A stretch of DNA of 64,000 bases from an uncultured Clostridia bacterium. Its GTDB lineage: Bacteria > Bacillota > Clostridia > Christensenellales > Borkfalkiaceae. Positions 25,537 through 34,065 of the stretch are shown here, piece after piece. The position numbers and the translations under genes are program-made. The notes below the pieces were generated by a model that did no database searches, was not told the DNA's origin, and saw nothing but the letters and a program-made list of their open reading frames with translations. How positions within the stretch are numbered: the stretch's first letter is position 1; each line of letters starts with the position of its first letter. Where the stretch lies: assembly GCA_937912025.1 (NCBI GenBank), contig CALDOZ010000027.1, positions 53,059 to 117,058 on the forward strand. Direction: 5' to 3'.

Positions 25537-28500
25537 ATGAAAAAGAAAAACGTTTTTCTTATGGCGCTTGCGTTTGCTTTTACGTTATCGTCTAGCATAG
25601 CGTTAGCAACGGGTAAAATTTCAAATTATAAGCCTTCTTTGGCAACTGAAACTGAAGTTGGTTGGGCTCAGTATTACGACGTTGATAGTAAAGGCGAAGT
25701 TGAATTTACCGATAACAAAACTAGTTTTTTATATCAAAATAAAAAAGGTCTAGGCGTTAATTTTATTACCGACGCAACCTTAACTTATAAACAAAAAGTA
25801 AACGTTAAAGCGTTAACAAAAGATTTTAATATTTTTGAGTTTTACGTTGATACTCAAACTAAAGACGTAACTCCTGAAAACGCTAAGGTTGAGTTTACCG
25901 ACGTTGACCTTCGTATTGAAAACTGGAACAATCCTGAAGAATATATTATTATTCACTCAAATAATTCCGTTCACGATTCTAATTTAGCATGGGTAACCGC
26001 TCGTACTCACGGTATGGGTTTAGCTGGTATGAATGAAGGTGAAATGAGTACTACGGTACGTCGCGGTACGCCAGTATTAGCGTCGTATTCTGGTAGAAGG
26101 TCGGATAGCATCAGTATGAGATACGACCATAAACTTAACACCGTGCTAATTAACGAAACGATGAGAAACGAAGAAAATTGGGGCGGTATTAATAATATGA
26201 TTCGTACCTTTGATAATCCGACTAACGTTTTTGCTAACGAAGAAATGTTTTACGGTTTTAGTAGCGAATACGTTAGAATTAAAGTTACTTTCTCAGGCGT
26301 TGTTGACCCTGCAATCGGCGGAAACGTTTTAATAACTAACGTTTTAGGTCAAAGTTATTACAATGAGAACTCTAATCAAGCAAAAGATACGGTAAAACCT
26401 ATGTTTTTCTATGGCGACGAGTTTGATATAAACAATATTCCGGTAGGCGAAGTTAATACTAAATATCCAATATGGGATATTACAAGTTACGACGCTACCG
26501 ACGGTGATTTAACTAACGAAATTTTATATGAAGTGTACTACTTAGGCGAAGACGGAAGTCAATCAAGGGGTAGCGCTGAAATTAGTAAAAAGGCATTAGC
26601 GGAATTTACGCCTTCTAAAATAGGCTATTATGAAATTGACGTTAGCGTGATCGATACGGCAGGCAACAAGCAAAAAATTACTATTCCGCTTAAAGTGGTA
26701 AACACTATTGAAGTTTTAGCCATTCATTTTGATGGAGAAATTCCTTCTAACGTTCAACTTGGAAGTTCGCTTACTTTGCCTAATTATACGATAACCGGCG
26801 GTAGTGGTATAATTAAAGACAATTTATCCGTAAAAGACAGTAAAGGTCAAGACGTTGTAGTTACAAACGGACGTTTTTCTTTGTTGCAAAACGGATATTA
26901 TACTTTAACTTATACAGCAAGCGACTATCTTGGAAACGAATTTAAAGTAATTAAAAAAGTCAACTGTGAAGTTAGCGATAAGCCTGTTATTGGTGACGTT
27001 GTCGTTCCGTCTTACTATAAAAAGGCGGTTGGCGAAGTAATATATCTTAATAAACCAACGGCAAAAGATTATTATTCGTTTGCTGGTCAAATTGTAGAAG
27101 TTCCCGTAACGGTATGGGTTGCTGAAAACGACGGTGAGTACAAAGAAGTTAAAGAAATTAACGGCAAATATCCTTACGTTATTACCCAATCGGCAAACAC
27201 TTTAAACGTTCAATATAGAGCAACCGCTATGGTTGATAAAACTAAAACTTCTTACAGTACGCCAAAGAAAATACAATTTGTTACTATTCAAATGAACGAA
27301 GAAAGCCTTAGAAGAGTAGAGCATTTATATCAATATTTCTATCAAAAAGGCGGAATAACTTCTCAGTACGAAGCAAACCCAGGTCAAGAAAACAATCAAT
27401 ACGCAATAAAAGAAGCGTATTATAGCGTAACGGAAAAGGGCGCGTCGCTCGAATATATTAACGATTTACGCGCAGGCGGATTTAAAATTGGTTTTAATAC
27501 CGTTCCAGGTAAATCCAACTTTAAGAAAATTAGAGTGGTTTTACAAGACGCAGTTTCAGTAGACCAAACTTACACTTTAGTTTTCACTCCGTCTAAGTCA
27601 GATTCTGAAAAGGTTACGATTTCTTCTTTAAACGGCGAACAAGTTGATATAAAGGGATTATTAACTAATAATTCTGGCGCATTATCTACGTTTAAAATAG
27701 GCATATTAAATAAAAATACGTTTATTGACGTTGAAAATACAAGTATTTTATTTAAGGCGACTAAGTTTGATAACGGTGAAGAGTTTAACGGATTTTCAAG
27801 CAATAGAGTTTACGTTAAGATTATTTTCGACGATTTAGACGAAACTAAAGAAAATAAATTTAAAATCACAAACTTCTTTACAACAAACTTCTTCTATTTT
27901 GGTGTAGGCGATACGAGAGGTCCTATTATTGAAACGGATAAGTATATTTCTTCATATTCAAAAATTATGGAAAAGGTTGTAATACCAACAGCTCGTAGTT
28001 ACGATGATTTTAGTTTAAATTGTAAAACTTACGTTTCAGTTATAAACCCAAACGGCGAATACGTCGTAGGCTCGGAAACAGCGCCCGTACCTGCTGACGT
28101 TGAGTATGAAATTTTACTTGATGTTCAAGGTCAATATAAAATAAAATACGAAACACAAGATGGTGGCGGAGTTAAAAACAATATTCCGTATGTAATAAAT
28201 ACTATTGACACGGTTGCTCCTACTATCGAAATAGACGGTCAAATTAAATCTACGTTTAAGGTAGGTCAAACACTTACAATTCCAGTATCAAGAGCAGTTG
28301 ACAACGTAACGGCTAGCGAAAAACTTTATTACTACGTTTATTTAAAAACGCCAGGTTACGGTTTAAAAACGATAAGCGCCAACAACACCGCGCAAACGTA
28401 CGTCTTTAAACAAGCGGGAACTTATGAACTTACCTTCTTTGCAATGGACGATTCTGGTAACCACGCTGAAAGAAAATTCACAATTAACGTTATAAAATAA
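25537..28500 (+). CDS. Exported protein D with Ig-like domains and paralogous modules
   Basis: 987 residues from the ATG at 25537, chosen because AAAGGAGGG (25522-25530) lies upstream; an ATG at 25519 overlapping the previous stop is too early. Signal peptide KKKNVFLMALAFAFTLSSS with cleavage near ALA. Two diverged modules end FYGFSSEYVRIKVTF (residues ~245) and FNGFSSNRVYVKIIF (~755), each followed by a T/K-N-x-[VF] strand. Between and after lie HYR/Ig-like domains (DGDLTNEI, VIDTAGNKQ, DTVAPTIEIDG). No anchor at the C-terminus. Likely works outside the cell with B, C and the lipoprotein encoded next. Confidence 0.8.
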   Translation: MKKKNVFLMALAFAFTLSSSIALATGKISNYKPSLATETEVGWAQYYDVDSKGEVEFTDNKTSFLYQNKKGLGVNFITDATLTYKQKVNVKALTKDFNIFEFYVDTQTKDVTPENAKVEFTDVDLRIENWNNPEEYIIIHSNNSVHDSNLAWVTARTHGMGLAGMNEGEMSTTVRRGTPVLASYSGRRSDSISMRYDHKLNTVLINETMRNEENWGGINNMIRTFDNPTNVFANEEMFYGFSSEYVRIKVTFSGVVDPAIGGNVLITNVLGQSYYNENSNQAKDTVKPMFFYGDEFDINNIPVGEVNTKYPIWDITSYDATDGDLTNEILYEVYYLGEDGSQSRGSAEISKKALAEFTPSKIGYYEIDVSVIDTAGNKQKITIPLKVVNTIEVLAIHFDGEIPSNVQLGSSLTLPNYTITGGSGIIKDNLSVKDSKGQDVVVTNGRFSLLQNGYYTLTYTASDYLGNEFKVIKKVNCEVSDKPVIGDVVVPSYYKKAVGEVIYLNKPTAKDYYSFAGQIVEVPVTVWVAENDGEYKEVKEINGKYPYVITQSANTLNVQYRATAMVDKTKTSYSTPKKIQFVTIQMNEESLRRVEHLYQYFYQKGGITSQYEANPGQENNQYAIKEAYYSVTEKGASLEYINDLRAGGFKIGFNTVPGKSNFKKIRVVLQDAVSVDQTYTLVFTPSKSDSEKVTISSLNGEQVDIKGLLTNNSGALSTFKIGILNKNTFIDVENTSILFKATKFDNGEEFNGFSSNRVYVKIIFDDLDETKENKFKITNFFTTNFFYFGVGDTRGPIIETDKYISSYSKIMEKVVIPTARSYDDFSLNCKTYVSVINPNGEYVVGSETAPVPADVEYEILLDVQGQYKIKYETQDGGGVKNNIPYVINTIDTVAPTIEIDGQIKSTFKVGQTLTIPVSRAVDNVTASEKLYYYVYLKTPGYGLKTISANNTAQTYVFKQAGTYELTFFAMDDSGNHAERKFTINVIK

Positions 28501-28512
28501 GGAGGGGCGAAT

Positions 28513-30798
28513 ATGAAAAAAAGTATTATTAAAATATTTAGTTTAATATTGGCGTTAACGCTTGGCGTCTCTCTCGTTGCGTGTGATAATAATAGTGGTG
28601 ACGATAGCGGTGAAAACAATACCGTGCCTAATACCGATAATAATAGCAAGTATTATTTTGACGAGTTTGAAAGTTTATACGGCGAATACGTTGATAATAC
28701 CTTAAACAAAGAAATAATAAGCAATTCTGACGTCGTTTTTTATAACGAGCAAAATTGCGATTATAAAATTGTAATTTCAAATAACGAGTATAGTAAAGAA
28801 TCTGAATTAAAGGCTGCTAAAGAAGTACAACTTTTTGTAAAAGAAGCAACGGGTCACGAACTTGAAATTATTCGTGATAATAATGCTGATTTTATACAAA
28901 ACAACAGTGATGGTCAAGGTGGTTTTACTTGCGCTGACACTAAAAAATATATTTCTATAGGCTATACTAAAATTTATAACGAAAGAAAAGACGCGTTTAA
29001 TCAACATATGAAATTTAGCGTGTTAGGAAACGACGGTTTTTGCATAAAAACGTTTGGTAGCCTTGTCGTTATGAATGCTATTGGTAATAACGGTATAATT
29101 TATTCGGCGTACGGATTCTTAGAAAGAATGGTCGATTTCAAATATTACGCGTATGATACTTGGACTTTAACCGACGACAAATCGCGTAATCTTAAAAATA
29201 TGGACATCGTTGAAATCCCTGATTTTGCAGCGCGTAACTTAGACGCAAGTCCAACGCACGGCGGAACTCCAGAATACTCTCAACGTTTACGCAATCACGG
29301 CTCTCAAGGCGGTGGCTACGTTGACGGAATGGAGTCTTCAGGTTGGCATCTTGGCGACGAGTCAATGGCTGGCACAATTTTAGCTTACGACGTTTATAAA
29401 GAGCATTCTCGTTGGTATTCTGGAAATATGCAAACTGGTCAAATATGTTTTTCAACGCTACTTAAAAACGAGCCAGCGCCAGAAGACGGTATGCGTCCGT
29501 TTGACGAGTTTGTTAAAAACTTAATTACAATTATTAAAGAAGAACCGTATAAGCGTATATTTATGCTTGGTATTAACGACCATCCTAATTTCTGTAAGTG
29601 CGACGATTGCTTTAATGAAACTTTAAAAATTAAGTATTCTGGACAAATGTGTCTTGTAGCAAACGCCGTTGCAGATGCCGTTGAAAATTGGCAAAACGGT
29701 GGAACAACGCTTCCTAGCGGAGCAAGTTTACCGCAAGATCTTATTCTTTCTCCAGACGACTTCCACGCAAGTAGAGAAATTCAAATTGCTTTCTTTGCTT
29801 ATCAAGTATGTTTTATAGCGCCTGTTGTTTACGATCCTAGCACGGATACGACTGAAGTTATTAAATACGACGCGCCTTATGAATGTCTTGGCGGAAACGG
29901 AACTGAAGGCGACGGTAGTGACGACGATTTATACTTGCGCGATAATATCGTTTTGCGTGTTGCTCCTATTGATTCATACAATATGCGCCCTCATTACGAT
30001 GCTGAGTTAAACGTTAGATCGCGCGATGCGTTTATTCAATGGCAACTCGTTTCAAGCAAAATGGCAGTTTGGGATTACGGAACAAACTTTAAAGACTATC
30101 TTTCATTCTATCCTGATCTTTACACTATTCAAGATAATTTAAAGTTTTACCGTTATTGTGGAGTTACTGATATTTTAACTCAACTTCCAGCGCATACTAC
30201 GGGAACGTCGTTCTTTGCGTTAAAACTTTACGTTCGTTCAAAACTTATGTGGGATATCGACCAAGATATTGAAGAACTTATAAACGACTTTATTAACGTT
30301 TATTACGGCAAGCAAGCATATTCGTCAATTAAGGCGTATTTAGATTTCGTTACTAACTATTTATATATGATGGATAGTTCTTATACTGACGAAAACGGAG
30401 ACGTTATCAAAGGCTTTATTAATCCTAACGGAGTAAGAATTGAATTCCACGCTCCTATTTACGATACTAATATAAGCGATAGCGACCATTTCCCAATGCC
30501 TATAGTTTTAAAAATGAGAGATTATTTTAATCAAGCGATTAAACAACTTGATAAAGATAAAACTACCGAAACTAATTACGATTTATACTATAAACATATT
30601 CAAGTAGAATCGTTATGGTCAAGATATATGGAACTTGAAAACTATAGGTCTTTCTATAGCGCTGACGAACGTTCTACTTTAATAGACGAGTTTGAATCGT
30701 ACGCTTCGCTTGCAAAACTTGTAGGTACTGGTCATAGCGGTATGAAAAATAACATTCCGTCTAAAATTGCAAATTGGCGTATAGATGGCGGTGTTTAA
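28513..30798 (+). CDS. DUF4838 lipoprotein, glycosidase-like
   Basis: A 761-residue protein with a lipoprotein signal ending LVAC, so the mature N-terminal cysteine would be lipid-anchored on the outer face of the membrane. Residues ~75-180 resemble the N-terminal domain of GH67-type glucuronidases (AAKEVQLFVKEATGHELEI). Residues ~220-600 match DUF4838, with INDHPNFCKCDDCFNE, which family members share, and a TIM-barrel layout. DUF4838 proteins are thought to act on or bind glycans, and the enzyme activity is not established. AAGGAGGGG precedes the ATG. Last gene of the operon, followed by a terminator. Confidence 0.8.
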   Translation: MKKSIIKIFSLILALTLGVSLVACDNNSGDDSGENNTVPNTDNNSKYYFDEFESLYGEYVDNTLNKEIISNSDVVFYNEQNCDYKIVISNNEYSKESELKAAKEVQLFVKEATGHELEIIRDNNADFIQNNSDGQGGFTCADTKKYISIGYTKIYNERKDAFNQHMKFSVLGNDGFCIKTFGSLVVMNAIGNNGIIYSAYGFLERMVDFKYYAYDTWTLTDDKSRNLKNMDIVEIPDFAARNLDASPTHGGTPEYSQRLRNHGSQGGGYVDGMESSGWHLGDESMAGTILAYDVYKEHSRWYSGNMQTGQICFSTLLKNEPAPEDGMRPFDEFVKNLITIIKEEPYKRIFMLGINDHPNFCKCDDCFNETLKIKYSGQMCLVANAVADAVENWQNGGTTLPSGASLPQDLILSPDDFHASREIQIAFFAYQVCFIAPVVYDPSTDTTEVIKYDAPYECLGGNGTEGDGSDDDLYLRDNIVLRVAPIDSYNMRPHYDAELNVRSRDAFIQWQLVSSKMAVWDYGTNFKDYLSFYPDLYTIQDNLKFYRYCGVTDILTQLPAHTTGTSFFALKLYVRSKLMWDIDQDIEELINDFINVYYGKQAYSSIKAYLDFVTNYLYMMDSSYTDENGDVIKGFINPNGVRIEFHAPIYDTNISDSDHFPMPIVLKMRDYFNQAIKQLDKDKTTETNYDLYYKHIQVESLWSRYMELENYRSFYSADERSTLIDEFESYASLAKLVGTGHSGMKNNIPSKIANWRIDGGV

Positions 30799-30828
30799 AA
30801 TAACCAAAGGTTAAAATTAAAAAGTTAA

Positions 30829-30860
30829 AAGGCTAAGGAAAATTCCTTAGCCTTACTTTT
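30829..30860. terminator. Bidirectional terminator
   Basis: AAGGCTAAGGA / TCCTTAGCCTT hairpin with flanking A- and T-runs between convergent genes. Confidence 0.85.
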
Positions 30861-31560
30861 ATGCAATTTTTACTACTGTAATATAGAAATCTCCAACTAA
30901 GTCGGATGCCGAGCCGTTTACAATAGAAAGAGTACTACCGCTAGAGTTAACTATAAGCGATTTACTAGCGTTAATAACGTCAGTACCACCGCTTGCGGTA
31001 ATAGTATCAATAGTAGCGCCACCATTTAAAAGGTTAATGGTTGCGGTGGCGTCGGTAGCCGTGCCGTTAAATCCGTAATTTACAAGATAATATCCGCTCG
31101 GTACGGTTATAACGCCGTCGGTAACGGTTATCGTTGAAGTCGGCGTTGCCGTTGTAAGAGTTACAGGGGCAGTTTGGCCAGACGTTACGGTTGCTCCGTC
31201 AACAGATGCGTATAAAGCGTCTTGAGTAGCCGAAACACCAGGCTCGCCTTGTGGGCCTGCAGGACCAGTCGCACCCGTCAAACCGATAGGGCCTTGCGGA
31301 CCAACAGGACCAGTCGCACCCGTCAAACCGATAGGGCCTTGCGGACCAACAGGGCCAGTCGCACCCGTTAAACCGATAGGGCCTTGCGGACCAACAGGGC
31401 CAGTTGCACCCGTCAAACCAATAGGACCTTGCGGACCTTGTGGACCAACGGGACCTCTTTGACCTGGAATATAAATAGGTCTAACTATTACCTGGCGGTT
31501 GTTAGAATTATTACAATTATTACAGCGGTTATTACAGCAGTTATTGTTAAATAAACACAT
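30859..31560 (-). CDS. Collagen-like repeat protein, BclA/exosporium type
   Basis: A 233-residue protein. The N-terminus is Cys/Asn-rich (CNNRCNNCNN), followed by Gly-X-Y collagen repeats at residues ~34-105, mostly the unit GPVGPQGPIGLTGAT. The C-terminal ~125 residues are a beta-rich, Thr/Ser-rich domain like the C1q/TNF-type head of BclA-family spore glycoproteins. Such proteins form trimeric filaments on spores or cell surfaces. TAGGAG precedes the ATG. No classic signal peptide, as is usual for exosporium proteins made in the mother cell. Whether this organism makes spores cannot be told from this window. Confidence 0.85.
   Translation of the reverse strand: MCLFNNNCCNNRCNNCNNSNNRQVIVRPIYIPGQRGPVGPQGPQGPIGLTGATGPVGPQGPIGLTGATGPVGPQGPIGLTGATGPVGPQGPIGLTGATGPAGPQGEPGVSATQDALYASVDGATVTSGQTAPVTLTTATPTSTITVTDGVITVPSGYYLVNYGFNGTATDATATINLLNGGATIDTITASGGTDVINASKSLIVNSSGSTLSIVNGSASDLVGDFYITVVKIA
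31258..31440 (-). repeat. 45-bp tandem repeats within the collagen-like gene
   Basis: Four in-frame 45-bp units with a few silent changes encode the 15-residue collagen unit. Copy number may vary among strains. Confidence 0.8.
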
Positions 31561-31629
31561 AATTTATCAAATCTCCTAAAAAAATAACGCGCTCAATATT
31601 ATTATATGTAATAAAAATCAAAAAACGTG

Positions 31630-31658
31630 TTGATATTAAAATTAAAATGTGTTAAAAT
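31630..31658 (+). promoter_or_regulatory. Promoter of nfnAB
   Basis: TTGATA (31630-31635), 17-bp spacer, TAAAAT (31653-31658), followed by AAGGAG before the ATG at 31693. Confidence 0.7.
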
Positions 31659-31692
31659 AACTAAGTAATAAATTTACGTTATAAGGAGTATT

Positions 31693-32547
31693 ATGTTTAA
31701 AATAGTATCTAAAACGTCGCTTAATAGCACGGTAACAAAAATGGAAATTTACGCTCCGCTCGTTGCAAAAAAAGCAGAGCCAGGTCAGTTTATAATTTTG
31801 CGTGTTGACGATGAAAGTGAAAGAATTCCTTTAACTATAGCAGGTTATTCTCGCGAAAAAGGAACGGTTGACATTATTTTTCAAATAGTAGGCGCAACCA
31901 CTTATAAACTTAATCTTAAAAACGAAGGCGAGTATATTCAAGACTTTGTTGGTCCGCTTGGCAAAGCAACTGAAGTTGAAGGAATCAAAAAAGTTTGCAT
32001 AGTTGGTGGTGGCGTTGGTTGCGCTATAGCGTTACCAGTTGCTCAAAAACTCCATTCGCTCGGCGCTGAAGTTACGTCTATTATAGGTTTTAGAAATAAA
32101 GACCTTGTTATTTTAGAAGACGAGTTTAAAAAATGTAGTAATAGCCTTACCGTTATGACTGACGACGGTTCTTACGGACGTCAAGGTAACGTTTGCGTTC
32201 CGCTTAACGAGTTTTTTGCTCAAGGCGAGAAGTACGACGTTGTTATTACCATTGGTCCGCTTATTATGATGAAATTCGTAGTTATGGCAACTAAACCAAC
32301 GGGCATTCCGTGCGTTGTGTCTATGAACCCTATTATGATAGACGGAACGGGAATGTGCGGTGGTTGTCGTCTTACGCTTAATAAAGAAGGTAAAAAAGTT
32401 ACCGCCTTTGCGTGTGTTGACGGACCTGATTTTAATGGTTACGAAGTTGATTTTGACGAGGCTATGTCGCGTGGCGCTATGTATAAAGAATTTGAACGCC
32501 ATTCTTACGACGATGCTTGCAACCTTTACAAAAAGGAGGTAAAATAA
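31693..32547 (+). CDS. nfnA: NfnA, ferredoxin-NADP+ oxidoreductase small subunit
   Basis: A 284-residue flavoprotein of the sulfide dehydrogenase/NfnA family: an FAD domain with ERIPLTIAGY, an NAD-binding domain with VGGGVGCAIALPVA, and a C-terminal [2Fe-2S] site formed by C222, C225, C241 and the nearby D217 (DGTGMCGGC...FACVDGPDF). With NfnB it forms the electron-bifurcating NADH-dependent ferredoxin:NADP+ oxidoreductase of anaerobes. One nucleotide separates it from nfnB, and AAGGAGG for nfnB lies inside its end. Confidence 0.9.
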   Translation: MFKIVSKTSLNSTVTKMEIYAPLVAKKAEPGQFIILRVDDESERIPLTIAGYSREKGTVDIIFQIVGATTYKLNLKNEGEYIQDFVGPLGKATEVEGIKKVCIVGGGVGCAIALPVAQKLHSLGAEVTSIIGFRNKDLVILEDEFKKCSNSLTVMTDDGSYGRQGNVCVPLNEFFAQGEKYDVVITIGPLIMMKFVVMATKPTGIPCVVSMNPIMIDGTGMCGGCRLTLNKEGKKVTAFACVDGPDFNGYEVDFDEAMSRGAMYKEFERHSYDDACNLYKKEVK

Positions 32548-32548
32548 C

Positions 32549-33961
32549 ATGGCTTTTAATATGAGTTTGAAAAAATGTCCTATGCCTATGCAAGACGCTA
32601 AAATCCGCGCTCGCAACTTTGAAGAAGTTGCGCTCGGCTACGATTTAAAAACGGCTCAAGAAGAGGCTATGAGATGTATTAACTGTAAAAACCCTACTTG
32701 CGTACAAGGTTGTCCTGTTCAAGTTAATATTCCAGAGTTTATTACTCATATAAAAAACGGAGATATTGACGGGGCGTACGCAGTTATTTCTAAAACGTCA
32801 AGTTTGCCTGCTATTTGCGGTAGAGTATGTCCGCAAGAAACTCAATGCGAAGCAAAATGTTTGCGCGGTATTAAGGGCGAGCCCGTTGCTATAGGCCGAT
32901 TAGAACGCTTTGTAGCCGATAATGCAAACCCGATTACTACGCTTGACGAAAAGCCTAAAAAGGGCAAAAAGGTGGCAATAGTAGGCTCAGGACCAAGTGG
33001 TCTTACTTGCGCTGGCGACCTTATTAAAATGGGTTATGACGTTACCGTGTTTGAAGCCTTCCACACAGAAGGTGGCGTGCTTGTATACGGTATTCCAGAA
33101 TTCCGTTTACCTAAAAAAATAGTTAAAGACGAAGTTAATAAACTTGCTAACCTTGGCGTTAAGTTTGAAACCAATATCGTTATTGGTAAAACTATCACTG
33201 TTGACGAACTTTTTGAAGACGGATACGAAGCGGTATTTATAGGTTCGGGCGCAGGACTTCCTAACTTTATGAATATTCCTGGCGAAAGTTATAAAGGCGT
33301 GTACTCTGCTAACGAATTTTTAACGCGTAGCAATCTTATGAAGGCTTACCGCGATAATGCGACAACTCCTATTATGAAAGGCGGAAAAGTTGCCGTTGTT
33401 GGTGGCGGTAACGTTGCCATGGACGCTGCAAGAACAGCCCTAAGACTTGGCGCTGAAGAAGTTTATATAATTTACCGTCGTTCAATGGAAGAACTTCCTG
33501 CAAGAAAAGAAGAAGTTGAAAACGCCGAAGAAGAAGGCATTATTTTCAAACTTTTATGCAATCCTATTGAAATTAAAGCGTTTAACGATAAAGATAATCC
33601 ACGCAACCCTAAAAACGGTTTTGTAAACGCAATTAAGTGCGTAAGAATGGAACTTGGCGAGCCGGACGAAAACGGTCGTAGACGCCCGGTTGTTATTGAA
33701 GGTAGCGAGTTTGAACTTGAAGTTGACACGGTTATTATGGCGATTGGAACGTCACCAAACCCACTTATTAAAGATACGACTTCAGGGCTTGAAGTTAACC
33801 GCCGTGGTTGTATCGTTGTTGACGAAAACGGAGCAACTACAAAACATGCCGTATACGCTGGTGGCGACGCCGTAACGGGCGCGTCTACCGTAATTTCAGC
33901 AATGGGCGCTGGTAAGATTGCCGCAAAGTCTATTGACAATCTTCTTTCTTTAAAAAACTAA
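32549..33961 (+). CDS. nfnB: NfnB / glutamate-synthase-like NADPH oxidoreductase subunit
   Basis: A 470-residue flavoprotein of the GltD/NfnB family. The N-terminus carries two clusters of cysteines for [4Fe-4S] centres (CINCKNPTCVQGCP; CGRVCPQETQCEAKC). An FAD site follows (VGSGPSGLTCAG) and then an NADP site (VVGGGNVAMDAARTALRLG with YRRS). The C-terminal YAGGDAVTGASTVISAMGAG closes the FAD domain. In complex with NfnA it couples NADH and reduced ferredoxin to NADPH formation; no glutamate synthase large subunit is nearby, which supports the Nfn reading. Confidence 0.9.
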   Translation: MAFNMSLKKCPMPMQDAKIRARNFEEVALGYDLKTAQEEAMRCINCKNPTCVQGCPVQVNIPEFITHIKNGDIDGAYAVISKTSSLPAICGRVCPQETQCEAKCLRGIKGEPVAIGRLERFVADNANPITTLDEKPKKGKKVAIVGSGPSGLTCAGDLIKMGYDVTVFEAFHTEGGVLVYGIPEFRLPKKIVKDEVNKLANLGVKFETNIVIGKTITVDELFEDGYEAVFIGSGAGLPNFMNIPGESYKGVYSANEFLTRSNLMKAYRDNATTPIMKGGKVAVVGGGNVAMDAARTALRLGAEEVYIIYRRSMEELPARKEEVENAEEEGIIFKLLCNPIEIKAFNDKDNPRNPKNGFVNAIKCVRMELGEPDENGRRRPVVIEGSEFELEVDTVIMAIGTSPNPLIKDTTSGLEVNRRGCIVVDENGATTKHAVYAGGDAVTGASTVISAMGAGKIAAKSIDNLLSLKN

Positions 33962-34013
33962 AATAATCAATTTTAGTAGATTAGATATATATAGCAAAAA
34001 TTTTTATAAACTT

Positions 34014-34044
34014 AAAAGGCGTAGAGTTTAATCTCCACGCCTTT
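34014..34044. terminator. Bidirectional terminator nfnB/putP
   Basis: AAAGGCGT-a-GAG / CTC-c-ACGCCTTT hairpin between convergent genes. Confidence 0.75.
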
Positions 34045-34065
34045 ATATATTGCTAAATTTAATTG

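Noticed and set aside
25519..25537. ATG overlapping the previous stop as start of exported protein D
   Set aside because: The ribosome-binding site AAAGGAGGG lies after it and serves the ATG at 25537.
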